A stretch of 64,000 nt of DNA from Trematomus loennbergii (Eukaryota; Chordata; Actinopteri; Perciformes; Nototheniidae). Below, piece after piece: positions 1 through 9,259 of the stretch. A model generated the notes under the pieces. That model saw only the letters and a program-made list of their open reading frames with translations. It searched no databases and had not been told where the DNA came from. A program made the position numbers and the translations under genes. The number at the start of each line of letters is the position of its first letter. The stretch's first letter is position 1. The stretch spans positions 209,501-273,500 of the forward strand of contig JAAOOA010000448.1 of NCBI GenBank assembly GCA_012861695.1. The letters run 5' to 3'.

Positions 1-302
1 CCAAAAATTTGTTTTTTTTGTATTATATTTGTATTATATTTGTATTATATTTCCATTTAATCTTGTGGACGTGCAGATTCCCTGTCCTCCATCAGGGGGT
101 GCTGCAGCACCCTCAGCACCCCTACTTACCACGGTCCTGTATGAAAAGGTTCAACTACGCACTCGGCTCGCGCAGCACGCTCACAGGCATAGATTGTGCA
201 ATAAAGTATTGCGCACCTTGGAGGTGCAGTGCAGGCATATTGTTATTCAAGAGATGCGTTGTTTTTTGGAAAACATGTTTTTCTTTTAGCCTATTTACCT
301 CG

Positions 303-691
303 TTAAAGGTGGGGTAGGTAAGTTTGAGAAACCGGCTCGAGATCGCTAGAATTTGAAAATACACAACCGGAGAAAATCTGCCACTTCCTTACAGAGCCCC
401 TCCTCCAACACACACGAACGCGCACATGACCAATGAGGGCACGAGATAAGTGTGTGCCCCGATGGCAGGCTGACAGGCAGGTAGGCCATCCAGTTATTTT
501 AGCCGGGCCGGCTAAAATGATTGGTCGTGCTTTTTACAGTACTACGGCTTCCACAGATGACATTCTTTTATGTATTTTTTGTCAAAGCACTTAAGATATT
601 CATTGCTATCGGGATGTTAAGAGCATTCCATGGAATATAACAAAAAGTGTATCTCGAGCCGGTTTCTCAAACTTACCTACCCAACCTTTAA
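303..691. mobile_element. TTAA-target miniature inverted-repeat transposon (copy 1)
   Basis: A 389-bp element with terminal inverted repeats that begin AGGTGGGGTAGGTAAGTTTG and end in the complementary sequence. TTAA sits at each end (303-306 and 688-691). A second copy in the same orientation lies at 63508-63888. It carries no reading frame of note. TTAA target duplications are known for piggyBac and Kolobok elements, so a non-autonomous member of one of those is likely. Which of the two cannot be told from this copy. Confidence 0.8.
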
Positions 692-1129
692 CGTAAATAA
701 TACTCATTACATTGACACATGCATTATTTGTGATTAAAATAATCGTTGTTGGTAATGTATTAGCGACCCCCACAGATGTATGATTTCACTGCGTCCGTGG
801 GAGCTCAGACCCCTCCTTATGGGAGCTCAGCTCCCATTGGCTCCCACATAACTCGAACCTGCTTACAAAGCTGCGATAGGCAAGATGCCGAAAACGCCTA
901 TAAGGGGAGGAATGGATGATATACAGTGTATATATGTATATTTACGCATGTTCATTTTGTACATTTCTAAAAATAAAGTTTGATGGAAATACTTAGTAGG
1001 CCTATCTTTTCTTCCCTGAATTATTTGCTCCTATAACATATCATTCATATATAGCAAACCATGATTTGATTTCTCATCAAACAGTAGTAGTTTATTACAG
1101 GTAAAAATAACTTACTCTTCTATAACAAC

Positions 1130-1508
1130 AGTTGTAGGTACAGTTCGGTTAGTTAGCGTATAAAATATACGGCTGTACCGACGCCATTATAAGACTGTTG
1201 TTCCGCTGAGAGCGAGCCGAAAAAAGCACTGTTAGACATGGGCGGAGCCTCTCTGGTGGTTGACTAATCAGAACAGAGTGGCCGAGCTGACCAATCGGAG
1301 CACACTAGGCTCACAGGGAGGGGGGGCAAGAGCTCCAACGAGTCGTTTAGTGGAGAGAGTGAATACTGCTGAATACACATGCTTTACAGAGATGCTGTAT
1401 GCGAAACCAATGTGAGTTTGGAAAATTGCACAGTATAAATCTATTTTAGTTTACCTCAACAATGTAATTATGATCAGTGGAAATGGCCATGACATGGGCC
1501 CTTTAACT
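1130..1508. repeat. Interspersed repeat, diverged relative of the 'ggggccctattatgc' family
   Basis: It contains the GGTTGACTAATCAGAACAGA block and a second 'accaatcggagcacac' block, followed by a right end ...GGGCCCTTTAA. These match, with divergence, the blocks seen near 17.5, 19.95, 38.45 and 44.95 kb. The left boundary is uncertain. No gene was seen in 700-2480 apart from this repeat, a LINE-like tail and a microsatellite. Confidence 0.55.
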
Positions 1509-1590
1509 TTTTAATGCTATTTTATTTATATTTCAGAAATATTTTGGACTGTTTATTTCTTGTGTCTTAATTTCTCTTGGGATCAATAAA
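1500..1590 (+). repeat. LINE-like 3' tail preceding ATCT repeats
   Basis: The stretch ends 'gggatcaataaagtatctat' and runs directly into tandem ATCT. That is how many fish LINE 3' ends look (an AATAAA-like tail followed by a short tandem repeat). No coding part of the LINE is present, so this is a 5'-truncated fragment at best. Confidence 0.4.
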
Positions 1591-1788
1591 GTATCTATCT
1601 AACAATCCCATCCATCTATCTATCTATCTATCTATCCATCTATCTATCCATCCATCTATCTAACTATCCATCTATCTAACTATCCATCCATCTATCATCT
1701 ATCCCTCATCCTCTATCTATCTATCCATCTATCTATCTAACTATCCATCTATCTATCCATCTATCATCTATCTATCTATCTATCTATA
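1591..1788 (+). repeat. (ATCT)n tetranucleotide microsatellite
   Basis: About 200 bp of imperfect ATCT/ATCC tetranucleotide units with occasional AACT variants, next to the LINE-like tail. Ordinary simple repeat. Confidence 0.9.
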
Positions 1789-2530
1789 AAATGCCTAAGG
1801 TTAGATGCATTTTGATGGTTTGTACTTAAAGGATTTCCCTGAGAAAAATGTGTTAAATCAGTGATATAAAAATGCATGAAAATGTAAAATGGTTCCCCTC
1901 AAACAGCCTCAGCTCCTCCTATGGATGGTAATTCATCCAGGGGGATAAACCAGGGATTAAGCTTCAAAATACGTTTTCCAATCCCTCATGTAAGCAGCCT
2001 GTTGGACAAACACTTTTATGTTTTACTGCAGCACCTACATTTGTGTTGATTGGGACATTTTTTAACCACTTAAGCTGAAGGACAACACTGGCATATTAAC
2101 ACCACTGTGGAGTTGTTATTATCAAAGCCAAAGTACAACTTGTAAAAAAAATGGTTATCCTTTTTTCTTTTATAAATCAAATGCTCATTGCATTTATTTC
2201 TTGATAATTATTGTTTGAACTGTGTATATTTTTATCCTTTCTCTTTATATTTCTTACCGTATTGTTAGTTTTTTCTTTGTTTTTATTGGATTAATGTCTT
2301 CTGATCTAATGGTTGACTCTGCTTGATTCGTTAGTTAATAATATTCACAAGGTTAATGTTATACATACAGTCATGGTTTGAATCCCAACACCAGGAGATA
2401 TTTAGATGTGGTGTCTTTCAAAGGCTCTTTAATGTGAATACTATATATTCTATTCATATTTTTTCAAATTAATTTAATAAATTAGTCATGGGGTCTTGTC
2501 TGTTTGAGGGACTACTTCCTGTGACCTTAC

Positions 2531-2702
2531 CTGCCCATCCACATGCTGGCCTGGCAGGAGTCTGTGGAGGGCAGCTGGGCGGAGGAAGCTCCCTCTGCAG
2601 ACAGGACCTCTGCAGCCTGGCTGGTGACGTCCCGGTACAGCTGGATGAACTGGTACAGGTTCATGATGCGAGAAGCCTCCACCATCCGGTCTCCTTGTTG
2701 AT
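2531..2702 (-). CDS. rnf141: RNF141 coding exon 3, with apparent 1-bp deletion
   Basis: Read on the minus strand, the exon starts after a CTCTCAG acceptor and ends at AG|GTAAGG. It encodes the conserved RNF141 segment [20 protein letters not shown] followed by TSQAAEVL... and ...[10 protein letters not shown]. This part precedes the RING finger in the family (about 230 residues in mammals). The exon enters in phase 0 as INKETG. The frame needed for VEASR then starts one base off, as if one A were missing at about 2685 (an expected AA reads as A). This is either a consensus error or a real frameshift. The exon otherwise keeps conserved residues and good splice sites, so decay of the whole gene is unlikely. 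The RING exons (Cys/His ligands) are not found at 1-2530 and should lie past the left edge. Confidence 0.9.
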
Positions 2703-2924
2703 CTGAGAGCAGGCAAAGGAAGTCACAACACAACATCAAAGCTGTGGGCTGATGTTCTCGTTAGACACTCCTGTTTGGGCAGGCGTTTGGGTAACCCGTG
2801 TGTACTTTTATTTATTCTATTGTATCCTATGTTTTATTGTGTTTTTACTGTGTATTGTGTTTTTAGCACTTCTTAACATGTGGCTTGTGTGGTCATTTAT
2901 TCTTTTATGATTCCTATGATGTTT

Positions 2925-2995
2925 TAATGTTTTGTCAAGCACTTTGTGACTATGTCTGTGAAAAGCACTTTATAAATAAATGTTACTTACCTACT
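2925..2995 (+). repeat. LINE/L2-like 3' tail inside RNF141 intron
   Basis: The sequence 'aaaagcactttataaataaa' followed by a short TTAC/CTTAC tandem repeat resembles the 3' ends of L2/CR1-like fish LINEs. It is a short truncated copy in the intron between coding exons 2 and 3. Confidence 0.5.
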
Positions 2996-3025
2996 TACTT
3001 TGTGCAAAAGGTTGTTTGGACTCAC

Positions 3026-3134
3026 CTTGGTACAGAGGACTCTGACAGCCACCTTCCACAATGCGGTGGCATCGGATCCTGGCTGCACCTCGAACAGAAG
3101 GTGCTTCTGCTGTCCAGAAGCTAGCTTAGCCGTA
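3026..3134 (-). CDS. rnf141: RNF141 coding exon 2
   Basis: The exon is bounded by a CTCTCAG acceptor and an AAG|GTGAGT donor. One base completes the Val codon begun in exon 1. The remaining 36 codons read [20 protein letters not shown] followed by [16 protein letters not shown]. This closely matches the N-terminal half of vertebrate RNF141, upstream of the RING domain. It is open, and its phases fit exon 1 (phase 2 in) and exon 3 (phase 0 out). Confidence 0.94.
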
Positions 3135-3980
3135 CTGAGAGGGATCCAGCAGGACAGAGAGGACATGCTCAATTAAAGCATTCTGAGTCAGTTTACCTCT
3201 CGTCTGCAATAGACAGAGCTCCTCATGCAAACACACACAAGGTAATGTTACTTTCTGGACATTTCTACATTTAGCTGGGATTTTCCTCTAGATTTTAAGT
3301 GTATATTTGGGCAAAACTGCTGTGTGATGTTAATGTGCTGTGAACTCAGCTTTACAGAGACAAGAGATTATTCAAAATATGAAACCTTTTCAGATACCAA
3401 GTAGAAATGAAACTACATACTATGCACTACATAACCACTGACATTACACTTGTCTTCCAACTTATCAACATTACATTTTGTGATAATAAAAACTTCTACA
3501 CTAATCTGCCATGTCATTCAAATGTTCTTCCTTTGGTCACAACGTAGAATAACTCACTTTAACCTTGTTATCCTGTCTCTCAGTTACAATCTCTGAAAGC
3601 TAGTTAGCTCAAATTAGATTGTCAGAAACAGGGCCTTGTGTCTAGGGATTAAGATCCAAGATGAAGGAATAGCACTGAAGCTAGATGTGCAGAGTTTAGC
3701 TCTCAATCCAAAATGTAGGACAGCATATTAGGGCCATTGTAGGTAAAGTAATTATGTTTCAAATAACCAGTAAGGCACCATGGTAAAGTGATGTCTAGAA
3801 GCCACAAATAAAGGGCTAACAATACAAAACATACAGCAATTCTTCGTGAGACAAGTCATTGGCAGGTGTTTGCTTAAACCTCCTGATTCCACTGTCTCTG
3901 AACAACTGGAAAACAGCTGTATGTATCCGCACAATTTAAGACACTTTATACCTGAATGTACTGAAAAGACTGCCACTTAC

Positions 3981-4114
3981 ACGTCGTTAAGTTCGGACAC
4001 TCTCCCCAGAAACTCCTCGTAGGTCAGATAGCCGCTGTCTCGTACGAGTCCGGCGTGTTTCACCAGCTTCTCAGGCAGACGGTTCAGCGCCTGACCTGAG
4101 AGCTGCTGGCCCAT
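3981..4114 (-). CDS. rnf141: RNF141 coding exon 1 (start codon)
   Basis: The ATG at 4114-4112 opens [20 protein letters not shown] and continues through ...[18 protein letters not shown] to a GT|GTAAGT donor. This matches the RNF141 N-terminus (MGQQ start, [10 protein letters not shown] block). The MG start is a possible N-myristoylation context, which is inference. RNF141 is a small RING-type protein, known in mammals as ZNF230 and best described in testis. An E3 ubiquitin ligase role is assumed from its RING, which is not in this window. The exon continues upstream as 5'UTR to an acceptor (CCCCCCAG) at about 4179. The next minus-strand gene is MGAT4C, 7 kb further upstream. Confidence 0.94.
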
Positions 4115-4178
4115 CCTGGCAGCAGCAGAGAGAGAGAGGCAGCGGCAGGAGGCTGCAGCGCATCCAGGTCAGCAGAGC
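4115..4178 (-). other. rnf141: RNF141 5'UTR part of the start-codon exon
   Basis: About 64 bases between a polypyrimidine-AG acceptor and the start codon, GC-rich and containing a CTCTCTCTC stretch. The acceptor (CCCCCCAG, at 4179-4180) is read from sequence only. Transcript data would settle it. Confidence 0.6.
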
Positions 4179-4670
4179 CTGGGGGGAAACACACAGGTAG
4201 AGTCTTTAGGTTTTGTTTGTAGGTATGCAGAACGCTTTATTTATTTTTCTGGGACATGTAGCCTTTGCTCATTCATTACTCTAATTGTGAGTCATTCATT
4301 TACAACATAGTATCATGAGTTTCTTTCTTCACTGACAGAGGATTATTATAAATCTGAAAGAAGCTACTAATGAATAGAAATCATGAGATAAATTAATGTC
4401 TGAAAACATTTATAAAGTGAGAAGTAAAACATATTAGGATATAGGATTGCTTGCTTTAATTTGAACTTCAATTGCATAGTAAACTGGAAAATGATTGACA
4501 AATGCTCTGATGGAAGTTGTTCGGGTTAAAGCTGCATTGTAAACCTAAAAGTTAACAGCTTGCTTGTCTGAATAAAGACTAACTTCATACCCCTCCTAGT
4601 CCTCCATGGAAGACACTCACAAGTTACACACCAGAGAGAGTATTAGTATAAGATAGAGCTGTTCATTACA

Positions 4671-4850
4671 TGTAATTTGTTAGACGCTTTCATCCAAAGC
4701 GACTTACATACTCAATACTGTGGCCAATCCCCACAGGAGCAATTTGGGGTGAAGTGTCTTGCCAGGGACACAACGACATGCTGACTGCAGTGGGGTTTGA
4801 ACCTGTTCCCCTGATCCCACGCACTAGCCCACTGCGCCACACGCCTCTTT
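4671..4850 (-). mobile_element. tRNA-derived SINE, minus strand
   Basis: On the minus strand, a tRNA-like head with B-box-like GGTTCAAACCCC lies near 4800. It is followed by 'gtccctggcaagacacttca' and a tail 'agtcgctttggatgaaagcg'. This is the typical architecture of teleost SINEs with a LINE-related tail. It lies in the first intron of RNF141. Confidence 0.8.
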
Positions 4851-4989
4851 TACACGTTTATCTTTTATGACTGTTATAGACTTTGGTTTCATGTTTCAGT
4901 GGCCACGTACACCCACCCAACAACACCTACTAGGGTTATTGCTCTCTAACCACAACTTCCTGGAAACAAAGCTGACGTCTGTAAACTTA

Positions 4990-5535
4990 TTTTTGTTTGT
5001 TCAAAAAAGATTCCTTACTTGAGTAAAAGTACTGATATCACACAGTTAAAATACTCTATGTTCAGAAAAGGTACTGCATTGAGAATGGTAATTGAGTAAA
5101 AGTATTAAGTAAGATTAGGAAAATGTACTTTAAGTATTTGGGGTAAAAGTTAAGAATATTTTTAAGCAAAATCAGCAAAAAATCAGTTTTCCTTTAGTAT
5201 TCTGTGTCAAAAGTAACTAGCAAACAAATCTGTCAAATAAATTAAGTGCCGTAAGAAAGTACAAAATGTCTTCCAAAATGTAGTGGAGTACAAAAGTACA
5301 AAAAGAAATACAAAAAGAAAACACTCAGGTTAAGTACAAGTACCTCAAAACCTCTTCTTTGATGTGTTCTCTACATGTCGGCTGTGTAGATACAGATTCA
5401 TACACATAGACTAAACTGTTGACTAAGTGTGAACATGTTGTATTATGAAACTGAAAGAAAAACTAAGTTCAGAAGTGTACTTAATTACAGTACTTGAGTC
5501 AATGTACTTGATTACTTTACACCACTGCAACTAAC
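4990..5535. repeat. Teleost 'TACTTGAGTA' interspersed repeat in RNF141 intron 1
   Basis: Dense motifs of the kind 'gagtaaaagtact', 'aagtacaagtacctcaaaac' and 'tacttgattactttacacca' are the hallmark of a very common teleost repeat. It is probably a miniature DNA transposon. Related blocks occur at 7161-7330, 9142-9258, 28090-28390 and 44090-44215. Confidence 0.65.
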
Positions 5536-5659
5536 TAACATTTGACTCAACAAAATACAAGATACATCTAAAACAATGTAAGCTTTGGTTGATAGAAACT
5601 AAGATGAAAACAAAACGCGATAAACTGGTTCTATTTGCTAAATTAGCATTATATAATAA
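5329..5659. repeat. Local duplication, copy 1 (RNF141 intron side)
   Basis: This segment reappears at 7161-7467, nearly base for base. The second copy lacks about 24 bases between two short 'gtactt/gtcaatgtactt' motifs. The shared part extends past the common repeat into otherwise unique DNA (5536-5659, including 'gtaagctttggttgatagaa'). That favours a local duplication over two independent repeat insertions. Confidence 0.85.
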
Positions 5660-5949
5660 CGTCCACATACACAGTAAGCTAACAAAATAAACAGCAAGCC
5701 AACAGTTAGATATGTGACTCGTCACTGTGGTGAACAGCGGGTTTATTCTTATTTTAAAACCCATTTAAAACCCATTTGGTTTCAGATATAACACACATAC
5801 GAGGCTTACTCTAAACATGACTTGCTAATGTAGTTAGCATCATTTCGCAGGTAAACAAACATTCACTAAAGCCGTAAAACCTCTCTAAATAAAGATATGT
5901 ACATTTGATCCTTCATCATGACATGGGAAAATGTGGAGTGTTTTCTTAC

Positions 5950-6080
5950 CAAACACTCCACAACTTTGAGGAGGAGCAGCTGGATCTGTTAGCTCCTGCT
6001 TGTTGACAACAACACGGCGCCGTTTGACAACGTCTTCTTCTTCGTTGGTGTTTGTCGGCGCATTACCGTCACCTACTAGC
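5950..6080 (-). other. rnf141: Probable non-coding first exon and promoter side of RNF141
   Basis: On the minus strand a CpG-containing block ('aaacggcgccgtgttgttg' near 6025) ends at a strong donor, TTTG|GTAAGAAAA, at 5949/5950. It points to the 5'UTR acceptor at 4179. No in-frame link to the RNF141 protein is needed. The 5' end and promoter cannot be placed exactly from sequence; the transcription start is probably between 6050 and 6120. This is inference from donor strength, CpG content and position. Confidence 0.5.
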
Positions 6081-6345
6081 GGAGTGTAGAAGAAGAAATG
6101 AAGTAGGGAAAAATCAGTCATTTCAAGAGTTTTAAAAGTATTTTCTAAGGCAAGAACTCCACAAATTAACGATTGGTTTATTTTTATTTTTCCTGATATT
6201 TCCTCATATATTCATGGGCAGTATATGTTTATACCACGATTGTGTTGAAGTCCACAAATAAAGTTATACATATATAAGTGTATAGGCTACGTATTATACA
6301 TCTTTACTGTTTTTGAGGACATTTTACTTTATTTATTTTTATTTT

Positions 6346-6907
6346 CTACAATAAAGTAGTACGTTTTCCCAGTAACTGTTTGATAGTTAACATCTGGAAT
6401 TTTCTTCGTGCAATGTGGAGATTCAGGCGCCTGTCTTCTTGGGAACCAGGAAGTACAGGGAATAGTGCCCCTCCTCGCTGTCTTGGCACACAGCAAACAC
6501 TGCCTGTTTTTGCACCAAGGCCTGAACCTCTGCCGAGAGGAAACCTATCCCCTCGGGATGATAGCTTTGCCTCTCTTATGCCTGTGAACGGAGGAGGGAT
6601 GCTGCGAAACTGGAGTGAATAACCCAGTCTCAGCGTCCTATCCATCCACTCCGTTAACACACTGCGCTTCCATTCCCCATAAGACAGCGATAAAGCTGTG
6701 GTACTCTCTGGTGACCCGACCCGCCTCAAAAAAACTCCTCACGAAGGGAAGCTCTGCCCATGGGGGGGGTCGACACAGAAAGGACCGACTCTCTACTGAG
6801 GTCCTTGACCGCACCGCGGCGCGCTCCGCCATGACGCATTCACAGTGAAATGCATCAAGCGGAGTTTTTACACTCGGCGTTATGCGTTTCCCTGCTACTC
6901 CGGCCAT
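6346..6907 (-). pseudogene. DIRS-like retroelement fragment: start of reverse transcriptase
   Basis: Minus-strand fragments read ...SVLTEWMDRTLRLGYSLQF, then a PPPFTGI motif, then (in another frame) a VFAVCQ / LVPKKTG-like stretch. The order GY-LQF-PPPF followed by YFLVPKK is characteristic of the N-terminal part of DIRS-type reverse transcriptases. Frames switch several times and the catalytic YxDD region is absent. This is a decayed, truncated copy that cannot make an active enzyme. It lies next to the gag-like fragment at 7476-8863 in the same orientation. Confidence 0.65.
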
Positions 6908-7160
6908 AACGTCCCTGTATCGGCATAGTGCGGTTTATCACTCACCCGCGCATGCCCACTAGCTGCCTCCTTTACTGGAGTTACCACCTGGGCAGCGAGT
7001 GCGGAATCTGTACGGTCAACATTATGTGGCAGTGTGGAAAGAAAAGACACTCAGACTGGGATACAAGCAATTTCTTTTATTCACATGAAAAGACGATTGT
7101 GCCAACACAGTGGGGTCAAATAGGGAGGAGGCGGGATTCGAGAAAGCACCCATCTCCGCC

Positions 7161-7467
7161 GGTTAAGTACAAGTACCTCAAAACCTCTTATTTGATGTGT
7201 TCTCTCTACATGTCCTGTGTAGATACAGATTCATACACATAGACTAAACTGTTGACTAAGTGTGAACATGTTGTATTATGAAACTGAAAGAAAAACTAAG
7301 TTCAGAAGTCAATGTACTTGATTACTTTACACCACTGTAACTAACTAACATTTGACTCAACAAAATACATCTAAAACAATGTAAGCTTTGGTTGATAGAA
7401 ACTAAAATGAAAACAACGCATTACGCGATAAACTGGTTCTATTAGCTAAATTAGCATTATATAATAA
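7161..7467. repeat. Local duplication, copy 2, splitting the DIRS-like element
   Basis: Near-identical to 5329-5659. It ends exactly where the GC-rich retroelement sequence resumes (tataataa|tggga at 7467/7468). On its other side the sequence 'catctccgccggttaag' marks the joint with more GC-rich DNA. It thus lies between the gag-like and reverse-transcriptase-like fragments. Confidence 0.85.
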
Positions 7468-7475
7468 TGGGACGC

Positions 7476-8863
7476 TTCCTCCGTCAGCTCCTGGAGGACG
7501 GTGTACCCCACCCAGCACCCCTTCGCTGAGGCGGAGCCGGAAACCGTCGGGTTCGGCCAGCCTGTCCCCGTGAGTGCCGGTACTGGGCCGGTTCTCCGGG
7601 TCGGACCGCGGAGGCAGAGGGCGCAACGGGAGCTCTGTACCGGCGCCTCTCTCTCTCTCTTCGCCTTACCACCACCGGGCGCTCTCTCCCTTGAGGAGGG
7701 GCCTGAGTGCGAGGCAGCGGCAGCATGCGGCTGAGCTGCGCCCTCTCTTCCTCCAGGCGACTGAAATGCTGGGTGACCGAGGATATCGACCCGAAGAGCC
7801 CTTCCGTGGAAACGGGGGCCCCAAGGAGATCATCTCGGTCCTTCCTGGCCAGTGCGGTCAGACCTAGCCACACTTGACGCGACGCCACGGTGGCCAGGGA
7901 CATCACACAGCCGGCTGCGGTAGCCATACCGAGGACCAGATTATTAATCTGGCCCACGCAGCGGTCCGAGTAATCACTCCCGTCCTCAAGCGGGGGGGCG
8001 GGGATGTCCTGCTGAGGGGTAATCAGCGACAATACCAACACGCCAAGATTACTGGCCGCAGCCGCCATCTGCGCTCCGAGCCTGAACAGCTTATCCAGAT
8101 GCTCGAGCATTTCACGGTCATGCAGCAGCGGGGGCAGGGGCCTTCTCCCCTCTGCCCACCCGGCTGCCTGCGGAAGCAGATGGGCCGCCAGGCTTTCATC
8201 CAGGGGGGGCACACCGGGACACCCCGTGTCCGAGTGGCCCTGCACCCTGAGGATTCCAGCCCATGTTGCTACCTTCGTCCTCAGTGGCTGTCGCCACGTC
8301 GCCTCCACACACCGCCAGATGTCTGGCAGGGGGGGCGAAACGAAGGCCGGCTGCGACGGACGGTCCAGGCCGTAGAAGCCCTGAAGTAGGCGGTTCACCG
8401 CCCTTGGTGGCAGCGGGGGGGGAGCGGTAAGCCTACACGCTCTACCGCCATAGTCATCACCGCTGGGAAGTCCTGCTGCGCAGACCTGTGCTGCTGGCCT
8501 TCCTGGCGGTCGCCGGAAGCATCAGACAACGAGGTGTTGGTGTTTGTCCCCGACGAGCGGGCCCGTCCAGTCCGCTGGCATGGCGAACACGAAGGGCACT
8601 CCCTCATCGTGGTCCTCCATCTCCACCACCTCAAGTTCTCGGTCCTCCACCGGCGTAACGTAACAATCCCCGAACTGCACCAGCCGCTGGCGGCGGCTGA
8701 ACCGAGGGATCAGACGGCAGGCGCTGCAGGCTGGAAGCAGGCCCAGGTTGGCCGCCGCGTGGTCGGACCCCAGGCACTGGATACAGCTGCGGTGGAGGTC
8801 GGTGCCTGCAATAACGCCCGGGCATGAAGGGCAGGGTCGTTGCTCCAGTAATGGTGAGTCCAT
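7476..8863 (-). pseudogene. DIRS-like retroelement gag-like ORF, frameshifted
   Basis: On the minus strand a start at 8863 gives a Cys/His cluster (PCPSC...DLHRSCIQCLGSDHAA...PACSAC), as seen at the front of fish DIRS/Ngaro-type gag proteins. After a frame change near 8400-8520 a second open stretch (to about 7484) follows. It has the LWLGLTALARKDRDDLLGAP-like block and a GLFGS motif typical of the gag C-terminal region. The base composition is far more GC-rich than the flanks. At least one frameshift is present. Assignment to DIRS rests on motif recognition, not a search. Confidence 0.7.
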
Positions 8864-9018
8864 TTTCCTTCTTTATTCGTCTCTTCACTCAGTTGTTTGC
8901 TCTTACTTGCTGAAGACAAAGGTATGACAGTCAGGAGGCGAGGCCTCGTTTTATGCGGTGAGATGCGCGCGCATTCAGGTAGGCCCGCCCCGGGGCCGGT
9001 GTACACCGGCTACGTCAC
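8864..9018 (-). repeat. GC-rich upstream end of the DIRS-like element
   Basis: GC-rich stretch with 'gcgcgcgcattcaggtaggc' and 'ggggccggtgtacaccggc' upstream (minus strand) of the gag-like start. It is probably the retroelement's terminal region. The exact end is not resolved. Confidence 0.4.
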
Positions 9019-9141
9019 TTTTGAAAACATGCTACAAAATGTAATACCTTGGAAAATGCCGTTTAATACTTTTTAATAGCCTTAATTTTCGCTAAATTGA
9101 TTTATGAACTTTTAATACTTGTTAAGACCCCGCGGACACCC
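9019..9141. repeat. Fragment of the hAT-like element found whole at 10780-11307
   Basis: About 120 bases closely match 11165-11307, ending in the same terminus ...CCCCGCGGACACCCTG. Only the one end of the element is present here. Confidence 0.8.
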
Positions 9142-9258
9142 TGATGTAGTGGAGTAGAAGTATAGTGAAGTACAAAAAGAAAATACTCAGGTTAAGTACA
9201 AGCACCTCAAAACCTTTCTTGTATTATCTTCTTTAATGTGTTCTCTCTACATGTATGT
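9142..9258. repeat. Third, diverged copy of the 'TACTTGAGTA'-type block
   Basis: Resembles 5275-5370 ('aaatactcaggttaagtaca', 'cacctcaaaacct'). It is more diverged than the copy at 7161 and lies on the far side of the DIRS-like element. Confidence 0.6.
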
Positions 9259-9259
9259 T

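Noticed and set aside
1..2480. RING-finger exons of RNF141
   Set aside because: I looked on the minus strand for the Cys/His RING segment and the QLTDEEECCIC-type block. Nothing similar is present, so they must be outside the window.
5885..6121. 78-codon minus-strand frame with KRRRVVVNKQE
   Set aside because: It overlaps the probable non-coding first exon of RNF141 and the donor interrupts it. No conserved motif beyond a basic cluster.
7501..8389. Plus-strand frames of 77-171 codons in the GC-rich region
   Set aside because: Antisense of the gag-like frame of the DIRS-like element, where motif evidence supports the minus strand.
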